A DNA stretch of 35,927 nt, taken from assembly GCF_017163755.1 (NCBI RefSeq), contig NZ_JAFIWC010000038.1, forward strand, positions 1 to 35,927. Reading direction: 5' to 3'. Source of the DNA: Xanthomonas sp. GTDB lineage: Bacteria; Pseudomonadota; Gammaproteobacteria; Xanthomonadales; Xanthomonadaceae. Both the position numbers and the translations under genes were made by a program. The notes below the pieces were generated by a model. It did no database searches. It was not told the origin of the DNA and was given only the letters and a program-made list of their open reading frames with translations. Below are positions 1 through 7,326 of the stretch, one piece after another (within the stretch, counting starts at the first letter, position 1; the number at the start of each line of letters is the position of its first letter).

Positions 1-28
1 GCCGCCAAGCAGGGCCGGGCAACGAAAG

Positions 29-154
29 CCCCTCTCCCACCGGGAGAGGGGTTGGGGTGAGGGTACGGAGCGAAGCCTCGTGGATCGGGCGCACGAGGCT
101 TCGCTCCGCACCCTCATCCGGCCCTTCGGGCCACCTTCTCCCGATGGGAGAAGG
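29..154. repeat. Composite intergenic palindromic element (four hairpins)
   Basis: Four nested or consecutive hairpins are visible. The first is a 10-bp stem at 29-38/42-51. The second is a long stem at 59-82/92-115 with one mismatch in 24. The third is GGCCC/GGGCC at 120-124/128-132, and the fourth is a 9-bp stem at 134-142/146-154. The stretch lies just downstream of the minus-strand gene ending at 213, so it may also terminate or protect that transcript. Dispersed palindromic units of this kind are common between genes of xanthomonads. No transposase is attached. No copy of this exact type was seen elsewhere in the window. Confidence 0.75.
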
Positions 155-212
155 GATGTCGGCTTCGGTGGCGTGGCTGGGGCGTGGGCCTAGCGCCCCC
201 GGTGCAGCGCGC

Positions 213-932
213 TCAGTCGAACGCGAACGGGTCCGGATGCCCGGCGAACAGGCGCCGCGACACCTCGCGCTCGGTGGTTTCGATGTCGCCGATGAAGCCC
301 TCGGCGTCGCCCAGCTTGGAGAACGCCTCGAAACCGCGCTCGAGGAAACCCTGCAGCTCCGACAGGCCGGCCGCCTTGGCCGGGCCGCGCGCGAAACGCA
401 ACAGCATGCGCACGCCCGGGGTATGCACCGCCTGCGCCAGGCCCAGGCCGACGCTGGCGATCAGGTCGATCTGATGCAGGCGCAGGCGGCGCAGGCCGGT
501 CTGCCGGTAGGCCTGCGCGTACAGCGCGTCGTCCAGGCGCCGGCGCCGCGGCGCCAGCGCGTGCAGCGCCTCGGCCATGCGCAGGTCCAGCACGTGGGTC
601 AGCGCGCCCAGTTCGATGCCGTCGGCGACCGTGTCCAGCAGCGACGCCGGCATCAGCCGCTGCATCATCGGCAGCACCTTGACGATGTCCGCGTCGCGGC
701 GGCTGAAGTCGCGGTCGCCGTAGACGTCGGTGAGGAAGAACATCGCCGCCGGACGCCGTTGCGGATCCTCCAGGAAGTGCTCGAAGCTGCGCTCCAGCCG
801 CTGCGACTGCCAGCGCCGCAGCTCCTGCAGCCAGCGCAGCGCGTTGCGCGGTTCGTGGGCCGGATCGTGCACGGCCTGGTGCCAGGCCAGGCGGCGGCCG
901 AGGCGTTCGAGGACGGGATTGTGGCGCGGCAT
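213..932 (-). CDS. FFLEELY-motif family protein, function unknown
   Basis: This is a 239-residue protein with no signal peptide or membrane segment. It is rich in Arg, Leu and aromatic residues and probably all helical. Around residue 60 it carries AAMFFLTDVYG followed by DRDFSRRD, which matches the pattern of a conserved proteobacterial family named after its FFLEELY motif; here the motif reads FFLTDVY. The later segment LRRLRLHQIDLI and the C-terminal acidic stretch also fit a single-domain family member. The ATG at 932 was chosen because homology-like sequence begins there; the open frame continues upstream only as an antisense shadow of the patatin gene. It diverges from the patatin gene with an 87-base spacer. 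The function is not known for the family, and I infer none. Confidence 0.8.
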   Translation of the reverse strand: MPRHNPVLERLGRRLAWHQAVHDPAHEPRNALRWLQELRRWQSQRLERSFEHFLEDPQRRPAAMFFLTDVYGDRDFSRRDADIVKVLPMMQRLMPASLLDTVADGIELGALTHVLDLRMAEALHALAPRRRRLDDALYAQAYRQTGLRRLRLHQIDLIASVGLGLAQAVHTPGVRMLLRFARGPAKAAGLSELQGFLERGFEAFSKLGDAEGFIGDIETTEREVSRRLFAGHPDPFAFD

Positions 933-1019
933 GAGCGTCGATGATGGTGGCAGCGGGGAGGGACCGCAAGCGTAGCCGCGCTCGGCTACACTCGCGACAA
1001 CGTCTGCCGCGGACCGCGC

Positions 1020-2294
1020 ATGCTCTCCCTCCACAGCGCCTCGCCCCGCCCCCGCTCGCACGGCCGCATCGGCCTGGCCATCGCCGGCGGCGGCCCGATC
1101 GGCGGCATGTACGGACTGGGCGCGCTGCGCGCGCTCGACGAGGCGCTGGACGGGCTGGACCTGACCCGACTGGACTGCTACGTCGGGGTCAGTTCCGGCG
1201 CATTCCTGGCCGCGGGCCTGGCCAACCGCATCAGCAGCGCCGAGATCTGCCGGATCTTCGTCACCGGCAACAGCGACGATGCGCATTTCCGTCCCGAGGA
1301 TTTCCTGCGTCCCAACGTCTACGAATACCTGCGCCGCGCCTCGACCCTGCCGAAGCTGGCCTACGGCTGGTGGCACGACCTGCTGACCGAGCCGCGCAAG
1401 ACCCGCTGGTCGGACCTGATCACCCGCTTCGGCGGGCTGGTGCCCAGCGGACTGTTCGACAACGCCGGGGTCGAGCGCTTCATGCAGGACGTGTTCAGCC
1501 GCCGCGGGCGCAGCAACGACTTCCGCACGCTCGGCGCCGATCTGTTCGTGGTGGCGGTGGACCTGGACAGCGGCGGCACGGTGCGCTTCGGCGAACCGGG
1601 CTTCGAGCAGGTGCCGATCTCGCTGGCGGTGCAGGCCAGCGCGGCGCTGCCGGGCCTGTACCCGCCGGTGGAGATCGGCGGGCGCCACTACGTCGACGGC
1701 GCCCTGCGGCGCACGATGCACGCCTCCACGCTGCTGGAGCGCGGCATCGACCTGATGATCGGCATCAATCCGCTGGTGCCCTACGACGCCACCCACGCGC
1801 CGCGCCGCGGCGGCCAGGTGGACCGCACCCGCCTGCTCAGCGGTGGCCTGCCGGCAGTGCTGTCGCAGACCTTCCGCACCCTGCTGCAGTCGCGCATGCA
1901 GGTCGGGCTGGAGAAGTACGCGCGCCAATACCCGCACGTGGACCAGCTGGTGTTCGAACCCAATGCCGACGACAGCGAGCTGTTCTTCACCAACCTCTTC
2001 AGCTATTCGGCGCGCCACCGCGTCTGCCAGCTCGCCTACCGCAACACCCTGGCCGACCTGCGCCGCAACGCCGCCGCGCTGGAACCGCTGCTGGCCGCGC
2101 ACGGCATCGGGCTGCGCCGCGAGATCCTCGACGACCGCCACCGCACCTTCCTCGACGGCGTCGACGTGCAGCCGCGGCGCATGACCGAGACCACCGCGCG
2201 CCTGCGCCGCGCGCTGGACGACGTCGAACAGATCGTCGCGCGCCGCGGCGGCACGCGCGCACCCCATTCGCGGCGCGCCCGCTCCACCCGATGA
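1020..2294 (+). CDS. Patatin-like phospholipase
   Basis: A 424-residue patatin-family lipid acyl hydrolase. The oxyanion-hole loop GGGPIGG is at about residues 23-29. The nucleophile elbow GVSSG at 56-60 (GxSxG) puts the catalytic Ser at 58. The catalytic Asp lies in YVDGALRR at about residue 225, so the Ser-Asp dyad is complete. There is no signal peptide, which suggests a cytoplasmic enzyme or one exported by another route. The family hydrolyses acyl chains from phospholipids or related lipids; the substrate cannot be read from sequence. A possible -10 (TACACT, near 987-992) lies shortly upstream. A phasin-like gene follows 85 bases downstream on the same strand, a pairing compatible with lipid or storage-granule turnover, but that link is inference. 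Confidence 0.9.
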   Translation: MLSLHSASPRPRSHGRIGLAIAGGGPIGGMYGLGALRALDEALDGLDLTRLDCYVGVSSGAFLAAGLANRISSAEICRIFVTGNSDDAHFRPEDFLRPNVYEYLRRASTLPKLAYGWWHDLLTEPRKTRWSDLITRFGGLVPSGLFDNAGVERFMQDVFSRRGRSNDFRTLGADLFVVAVDLDSGGTVRFGEPGFEQVPISLAVQASAALPGLYPPVEIGGRHYVDGALRRTMHASTLLERGIDLMIGINPLVPYDATHAPRRGGQVDRTRLLSGGLPAVLSQTFRTLLQSRMQVGLEKYARQYPHVDQLVFEPNADDSELFFTNLFSYSARHRVCQLAYRNTLADLRRNAAALEPLLAAHGIGLRREILDDRHRTFLDGVDVQPRRMTETTARLRRALDDVEQIVARRGGTRAPHSRRARSTR

Positions 2295-2379
2295 GATCGC
2301 CGCGCTGGTGTGATTGCTCTAGCCAACGCCGTGAGTCTGGATCCAGCCACCACCCACCCGCTGAAGGAACCGCAACGCC

Positions 2380-2994
2380 ATGGCCACCCTGAAGAAATCC
2401 GCACGCAAGAAGAAGAGTTCCGCCGGCGCCGCCGAGAGCGTGCAGTCGCAGGCGGAAAAACTGTCCAAGCGGCTGGGCGAATCGGCGCAGCAGGTATGGC
2501 TGGCCGGCGTCGGCGCCTTCGGCCGCGCCCAGGCCGAAGGCGGCAAGCTGTTCGAGACCCTGGTGAAGGAGGGCCTGTCGCTGGAGCAGAGCACGCGCAA
2601 GCTCGCCGGCGGCGGCGTGGAGGCGGTCCGCGACGCGATGGAGAGTCGGGTCGGCCAGGCGCGCGAGCGCGCGGTGGACACCTGGGACCGGCTGGAAAAG
2701 GTGTTCGAGGACCGGGTGCAGCGCGCGTTGCGCCGCCTGGAGGTGCCCAGCCGCGAGGATCTGGGCAGCCTGATAGAACGCGTGGACGCGCTGAACGCGC
2801 AACTGCGCAATCTGAACGGCGCGCCGAAACGCGCCGCGCGCAAGACCCCCAAGACCGCCGCGCCAGCGCCGGCGCCACGCAAGCAGGCGCCGAAGAAGAC
2901 CGCCGCGAAGAAGGCCGCTGCCGCCAGGACCGCCACGCCGGCGCCGAAACGCAAGCCAGGCAAGCGCGCCACGCCTGCAGGCGGCGCCGAATAG
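2380..2994 (+). CDS. Phasin family protein with Lys/Ala/Pro-rich tail
   Basis: This 204-residue protein resembles PhaI/PhaF-type phasins, which coat polyhydroxyalkanoate granules. A basic N-terminus is followed by the segment VWLAGVGAFGRAQAEGGKLFETLVKEG (about residues 38-64), the usual phasin signature. A long amphipathic helix runs to about residue 145. The C-terminal 60 residues are a histone H1-like tail of repeated Lys-Ala-Pro (KKTAAKKAAAA type), which in PhaF binds DNA and helps partition granules. The ATG at 2380 follows a weak purine-rich stretch. A hairpin with a T-run comes directly after the stop. No PHA synthase is in the window, so a PHA role is family-based inference. A second small protein with the same WLAG motif is encoded at 21407-21823. 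Confidence 0.85.
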   Translation: MATLKKSARKKKSSAGAAESVQSQAEKLSKRLGESAQQVWLAGVGAFGRAQAEGGKLFETLVKEGLSLEQSTRKLAGGGVEAVRDAMESRVGQARERAVDTWDRLEKVFEDRVQRALRRLEVPSREDLGSLIERVDALNAQLRNLNGAPKRAARKTPKTAAPAPAPRKQAPKKTAAKKAAAARTATPAPKRKPGKRATPAGGAE

Positions 2995-2995
2995 G

Positions 2996-3020
2996 CTTTG
3001 TTGCAAAGCAGCAAGTTTTT
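2996..3020 (+). terminator. Intrinsic terminator after the phasin gene
   Basis: A stem of eight pairs with one bulged T and one G-T pair (2996-3004 with 3008-3015), loop AAA, is followed at once by TTTTT at 3016-3020. It starts two bases after the phasin stop codon. Stem, short loop and T-run make this a regular rho-independent terminator. Confidence 0.7.
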
Positions 3021-3036
3021 ATCGACAATCGAGCCG

Positions 3037-3098
3037 GACCCGCCAGTCCATCGAAGACCGTTTGCTCCCCTCCCCTCTCGGCTTCGGACTGGCGGGTC
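3037..3098. repeat. Long imperfect inverted repeat downstream of phasin gene
   Basis: GACCCGCCAGTCC at 3037-3049 pairs perfectly with 3086-3098. Four further GAAG/CTTC pairs sit inside across a bulge, and the loop is C/T-rich. It is followed by TTCTTGT. It may be a backup terminator or a small palindromic repeat; nothing in the sequence separates the two. Confidence 0.5.
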
Positions 3099-3196
3099 TT
3101 CTTGTGTCCGTCGTTCCCGCGGCAACGATCCTAGCGCCGCCGTGACGCGCCGACGATAAACTGCGGTCATTGAAAGCGTACGGCGCGGGTGTGAGC

Positions 3197-4237
3197 ATGT
3201 TTTCCTGGATAGCGGCAACGGTAGTGGCCGTCGTGGCGTGGCTTGCGGCCACCCTCTACCTGTGGCTGGTGCGCCGCCGCGTCAACGAGACCCAGGCCGG
3301 CCTGCAGGCGCTGGCCGGGATGCACTGGCGCGATTTCTCGCGCATGGTCAAGCGCGCGATGCGCGAGCAGCGGCAGATGCAGGACGTGGACCTGGCCGAG
3401 GACGCCGCGCAGGAGCCGCAGAGCGACTTCGTGATGACCCGCGGCGATGCGCGCTGGCTGCTGTCGTGCAAGCACGGCCGCGCCTACCGGATCGGCTCGG
3501 CCGCGGTGAACGAGCTGGGCGCCGCCGCGCGGCTGGCCGGCGCGCAGGGCGGCATCTTGGTCACCGAGGGCAAGGTGCAGCGCGACGGCGTCGTGGCCGC
3601 GGAGAAGCAGTCGATCGAGATCCTCGACGGGCCGCGCATCTGGCCGCTGCTCAAGCCCTACCTGCCGAGCGAAGTGGAAGACGCGATCGTAGGCGCGGCC
3701 CGCAACCGCGCGCGGCGGCACACCGCGATCGCCGCGCTGGCGGCGTTCGCGCTGGCGCTGCTCGGCGCGCTGGGCAGCCTGGCGCTGCGCGACCACGCCG
3801 ACGGCGCCGTAGCGACGGCCGCGACGCCGGCACCCGCGGCCGCTGTCGACACGGCCGAGCCGGCCACACCGGCGGCCGCGCCGGATCCGGGGGCAAATGC
3901 CGCTGCTTCCGCTCCACAGTCGCCGCCGCCTGTGTCCGCCTCGGCGCAGACGCCAGCGGCCGGCGGCGAGCCGCCCGGCGAACCGGACGAGGCCACGCTG
4001 CAGCGCGATCAGCAGTCCGTGTCCAGGGCGCTGGCCGCGACCCCGGGCGTGATCCGCGGCATCTGGCAGACGCGCATGACCCTGGTGGTGGACCGTGCCG
4101 GCGACGACGCCGCGGTATGGCCGCTGATCTGCAAGCAGGTGGAGCGCTACCCGATGCTGCGCACCGCGCGCATCCAGCTCAATCCGCGCCCCGGCCACGA
4201 CGAGCCGGTGCGCTGGCGCCAGTGTCGAACGATGTGA
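3197..4237 (+). CDS. Membrane-anchored Mrr-like (restriction endonuclease fold) protein
   Basis: A 346-residue protein with a hydrophobic segment at residues 2-24, an Mrr-cat-like domain at about 40-140, a second membrane segment at about 176-196, an Ala/Pro-rich linker to about 275, and a C-terminal domain ending in RWRQCRTM. The Mrr-like core shows SDFVMTRGDARWLLSCKHG, then AVNELGAAARLAGAQGGILVTEG, which is the fold signature for this nuclease superfamily. Where active enzymes have (Q/E)xK, this protein has Ser90-Cys-Lys92, so catalytic activity is uncertain. The ATG at 3197 is preferred because the membrane segment starts there; GTG at 3191 and TTG at 3170 are in frame upstream. The middle domain is probably cytoplasmic and the C-terminal part periplasmic. 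No methyltransferase neighbour exists, so it is unlikely to be a classical restriction enzyme. Confidence 0.75.
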   Translation: MFSWIAATVVAVVAWLAATLYLWLVRRRVNETQAGLQALAGMHWRDFSRMVKRAMREQRQMQDVDLAEDAAQEPQSDFVMTRGDARWLLSCKHGRAYRIGSAAVNELGAAARLAGAQGGILVTEGKVQRDGVVAAEKQSIEILDGPRIWPLLKPYLPSEVEDAIVGAARNRARRHTAIAALAAFALALLGALGSLALRDHADGAVATAATPAPAAAVDTAEPATPAAAPDPGANAAASAPQSPPPVSASAQTPAAGGEPPGEPDEATLQRDQQSVSRALAATPGVIRGIWQTRMTLVVDRAGDDAAVWPLICKQVERYPMLRTARIQLNPRPGHDEPVRWRQCRTM

Positions 4238-4244
4238 GGGGGGG

Positions 4245-4355
4245 CGGGACTCGGGACTCGGGACTCGGGACTCGTAAAAGCGGATTGGCCGCCGACTGCC
4301 GAAAACCAGGCCAGCGAGTCGCAGGTGCTAACGCTTTTACGAGTCCCGAGTCCCG
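4245..4355. repeat. Inverted-repeat element with CGGGACT heptamer arms
   Basis: Four exact tandem copies of CGGGACT occupy 4245-4272 and run into CGTAAAAGCG. The 24 bases at 4259-4282 are repeated as a perfect inverted copy at 4332-4355, flanking a 49-base core. It lies between two convergent genes, so it could act as a bidirectional transcript end. A related element is at 18920-19051, and a pure heptamer array closes the window. Confidence 0.85.
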
Positions 4356-4359
4356 CGCT

Positions 4360-6348
4360 TCACCAATGCACCCCACGCATCAACGCGGCGAACGCGATCT
4401 GCTCCTGGCTGGGCTTGGCTTCGCGTAGCGCCTTGCGGTCGCCCTTGGCTGCGGCCGAGTCCGGGAACAGCTCGAAGGCGGTGTTCATCACCACCTCGTA
4501 GGCCTTCGGCGCCACCGCGTTGACCAGCGCGGCGAAGATGCCCAGCCGCGTCGCCACCCGGCTCGGGCGCTCGATGATCGCCTTGACCATCAGGTCGGCG
4601 GCCTCCTCCACGCTCAGCGTCGGCACGCTGTCGTACATCTTGGTCGGCGCGATCATCGGCGTCTTCACCAGCGGCATGTTGACCGTGGTGAAGCTGATGC
4701 CCTTGCCGGACAGTTCGCCCTGCGCGCAGCGGCTCCACGCGTCCAGCGCGGCCTTCGAGGCCACGTACGCGGAGAAGCGCGGCGAATTGGCCAGCACCCC
4801 GATCGAGCTGACGTTGATGATGTGGCCCTTGCGCCGCGCGGTCATGCCCGGCAACACGCCCATGATCAGGCGCAGGCTGCCGAAGTAGTTCAGCTGCATG
4901 GTGCGCTCGAAGTCGTGGAAGCGGTCGTAGCTTAGCTCGATCGAGCGGCGGATCGAGCGCCCGGCGTTGTTGATCAGCACGTCGACGTGGCCGTGCGCCT
5001 CGAGCACGGTCTTGAGCAGCGCATCGCAGCCGGCCAGGTCGGACAGGTCGGCGGTGTAGGCGAAGACCTTGCCGCCGTTGGCGTTCATCGCATCGCGCGC
5101 GGCATGCAGTTCCTGTTCGCCGCGGGCGACGATGATGGTGGTGGCGCCGGCCTCGGCCACGCGCCTGGCGGTGGCCAGGCCGATGCCCGACGAGCCGCCG
5201 GTGATCAGCACTACCTTGCCGCGCACCTTGCCCTTCAGGCTGCGATCGACGAACAGCTCCGGATCCAGGTGCCGTTCCCAGTGGTCCCACAGGCGCCAGG
5301 CGTAGTCCTCCAGCCGCGGCACGGCGATGCCGCTGCCCTTGAGCGCGCGTTCGGTTTCGCGGCTGTCGAAGCGCGTGGGATAGGTGATGAACTTCAGCAC
5401 TTCGCGCGGGATGCGGAAATCGCGCAGCAGCATGCCGACGAAGCGGCGCACCGGCGGCAGGCTGCCGACCGCGGCGCGGATCCCCGACGGCACGAACGCG
5501 AACATGCGCGCGTCCACGCGCAGGGTCATCTCCGGCGCGTGCCCGGCGCGGCAGAACACGTTGAGCACTTCGCCCACGCGCAGCGGCTCCGGATCGGTCA
5601 GGTGGAAGGTGTGGCCGTCCAGCTTGGGCTTGTGCGCGATGTGGTCCATCGCATCGGCGACGAAATCCACCGGCACGATGTTGATGCGCCCGCCTTCGAT
5701 GCCCAGCATCGGCGCCCACGGCGGCAGCAGCTGGCGCAGCTTCTTGATCAGCGGGAAGAAATAGTACGGCCCGTCGATCTTGTCGATGACGCCGCTGCGC
5801 GAATCGCCGACCACCATGCCCGGGCGGTAGATGCGCCACTTGATCCGCGTTTGCGCGCGCACCAGCGCCTCGGCGTCGTGCTTGGTGCGCAGGTAGGGGT
5901 CGTCCAGGCCTTCGGCTTCTTCGAACATGTCCTCGCGGAAGATGCCCGGGTACAGCCCGGCCGCGGCGATCGAACTGGTGTGGTGGAACACCCCGGCGTG
6001 GATCTGCGCGGCCAGCTCCAGCGCGTGGCGGGTGCCGTCGAGGTTGGCCGCGCGCTGCGCCTCGGCCTTGGCGGTGAGGTCGTACAGCGCGGCGAGATGG
6101 AAGAAGTGCTTGACCTTGCTAGCCAAGGCGCGCACCTGCGCGGCGCTCAATCCGCAGTTTTCCGCGGTCATGTCGCCCTGCAGGATCACCAGGCGCTTGG
6201 CGTCCCAGCCCTGTTCGCGCACCAGCGCATCGAACCTGCGCCGCGAGTCGGCGCGCACCAGCACATGGACCAGGCCTTTGCGGCGCAGCAGGTTGGCCAC
6301 GAGGTGGCGCCCGATGAAGCCGCTGGCGCCGGTAACGAAATACGTCAT
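4360..6348 (-). CDS. Double-SDR protein, probable alcohol-forming fatty acyl-CoA reductase
   Basis: A 662-residue fusion of two Rossmann reductase domains. The N-terminal half is an extended SDR: TGASGFIG at 6-13 and YLRTK (Tyr152, Lys156). A helical linker spans about 290-370. The C-terminal half is a classical SDR: TGGSSGIG at 383-390, NNAG at 460-463, and YVASK (Tyr528, Lys532). Length and domain order match the Marinobacter-type fatty acyl-CoA reductase, about 660 residues, which reduces acyl-CoA or acyl-ACP to aldehyde and then to fatty alcohol; mycobacterial AcrA1 is similar. Both active sites look intact. The ATG at 6348 places the glycine motif right at the N-terminus; the open frame upstream lacks homology-like sequence. 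It is a single gene converging on the Mrr-like gene. The reductase assignment is inference from architecture; other substrates are possible. Confidence 0.8.
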   Translation of the reverse strand: MTYFVTGASGFIGRHLVANLLRRKGLVHVLVRADSRRRFDALVREQGWDAKRLVILQGDMTAENCGLSAAQVRALASKVKHFFHLAALYDLTAKAEAQRAANLDGTRHALELAAQIHAGVFHHTSSIAAAGLYPGIFREDMFEEAEGLDDPYLRTKHDAEALVRAQTRIKWRIYRPGMVVGDSRSGVIDKIDGPYYFFPLIKKLRQLLPPWAPMLGIEGGRINIVPVDFVADAMDHIAHKPKLDGHTFHLTDPEPLRVGEVLNVFCRAGHAPEMTLRVDARMFAFVPSGIRAAVGSLPPVRRFVGMLLRDFRIPREVLKFITYPTRFDSRETERALKGSGIAVPRLEDYAWRLWDHWERHLDPELFVDRSLKGKVRGKVVLITGGSSGIGLATARRVAEAGATTIIVARGEQELHAARDAMNANGGKVFAYTADLSDLAGCDALLKTVLEAHGHVDVLINNAGRSIRRSIELSYDRFHDFERTMQLNYFGSLRLIMGVLPGMTARRKGHIINVSSIGVLANSPRFSAYVASKAALDAWSRCAQGELSGKGISFTTVNMPLVKTPMIAPTKMYDSVPTLSVEEAADLMVKAIIERPSRVATRLGIFAALVNAVAPKAYEVVMNTAFELFPDSAAAKGDRKALREAKPSQEQIAFAALMRGVHW

Positions 6349-6489
6349 GCCGAACCATCCTTCGTTCTGCGGCCGCGGCCCCTCGCCCCGTCCTGGCGCT
6401 AACTTGCCAGAGACCGGCGGGTAGGACAAACGTACGCCGCAGTGCGGCGCGCGCGTCACCCGTGCGGCGGCGCGTCAATTGCGCTGGAT

Positions 6490-6509
6490 GCGTCGCGGCT
6501 GCGCGACGC
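6490..6509. repeat. GC-rich hairpin downstream of hutC
   Basis: GCGTCGCG at 6490-6497 pairs perfectly with 6502-6509 around a four-base loop, 21 bases past the hutC stop. There is no T-run, so if it ends the hutFC transcript it does so weakly or with help. Confidence 0.4.
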
Positions 6510-6530
6510 GCCGACGCCTGCCGGCGACGC

Positions 6531-7262
6531 TCATCGGCCGCCCGGCGAGAAGCGCGCGATCAGGTCGTAGGTGTCGCCCAGGAACACCTGCCGCACGTAG
6601 GTGATGGCCTGCTCGCCGCGCCAGGTCTGGCGGTCGATCACCAGGCAGGCGGTGCCGGCCGGCACCTGCAGCCGCTGCGCCTGGGCGGCATCGGCGCCGA
6701 TCGCGCTGATGCGGTGCTGCGCGCGCGTCCACGGCACATGCTGCAACAGCCAGCTGCCGGGCACGGTGACCGCGAAATCCATCTCCAGCGCCTCCGGCAC
6801 CGCCGCCGGATTGATCACCCGCTCCTCCAGCGCGAACGGGCGCCCGTCGGCCAGGTGCAGGCTGCGCAGCGCCAGCACGCTGCCGGCGGCGGCGACCTCG
6901 GCCTCCTGCGGCACGCCAGCGCGCGGCTTGCGCCGGCACTGGTCGAGCAGCTCGAAGCGGTAGGCGTGGCCGCGCGCGGCGACCTCGACCGGGATGTCAG
7001 GGATGTCCAGCGCCACCTGCTCCATGTGCGGATGCGGCCGCGCGACGAACGAGCCGGCGCGGCGGCGGCGCTCGATCATGCCGGCATCGGCGAGCATCGC
7101 CAGCACCTTGTTGACGGTCATGCGCGAACAGCCGTACTGGGCCATCAGCTCGTGCTCGAACGGGATGCGATGGCCTGGCGGCCATTCGCCGCTGCGGATG
7201 CGGCCTTCGATTTCGCTGCGGATGCGCTGGTTGAGCGGCGCCGGCGGTGGGGTCTGCGTCAT
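6531..7262 (-). CDS. hutC: Histidine utilization repressor HutC (GntR family)
   Basis: A 243-residue GntR/HutC-subfamily regulator. A winged-helix DNA-binding domain occupies about residues 10-75, with HELMAQYGCSRMTVNKVLAMLADAGMIERRRRAGSFVA as helix-turn-helix and wing. It is followed by a UTRA effector domain (about 95-235) with the typical RxRxxSxxxADG-like LALRSLHLADGRPFALEERVINP. In known systems HutC binds urocanate and releases its operator, which derepresses hut genes. The ATG at 7262 begins the normal MTQTPPPAPLNQRIRSEIE start. It lies 64 bases downstream of hutF on the same strand, so it is probably cotranscribed and autoregulated. The identity is supported by its place inside a complete hut cluster. 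Confidence 0.93.
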   Translation of the reverse strand: MTQTPPPAPLNQRIRSEIEGRIRSGEWPPGHRIPFEHELMAQYGCSRMTVNKVLAMLADAGMIERRRRAGSFVARPHPHMEQVALDIPDIPVEVAARGHAYRFELLDQCRRKPRAGVPQEAEVAAAGSVLALRSLHLADGRPFALEERVINPAAVPEALEMDFAVTVPGSWLLQHVPWTRAQHRISAIGADAAQAQRLQVPAGTACLVIDRQTWRGEQAITYVRQVFLGDTYDLIARFSPGGR

Positions 7263-7326
7263 GCAGCACCTGCGCAGGGCGGCGATGCGCGGCGACACGG
7301 GCCGCATAGACGGGCGGAAAGGGCGA

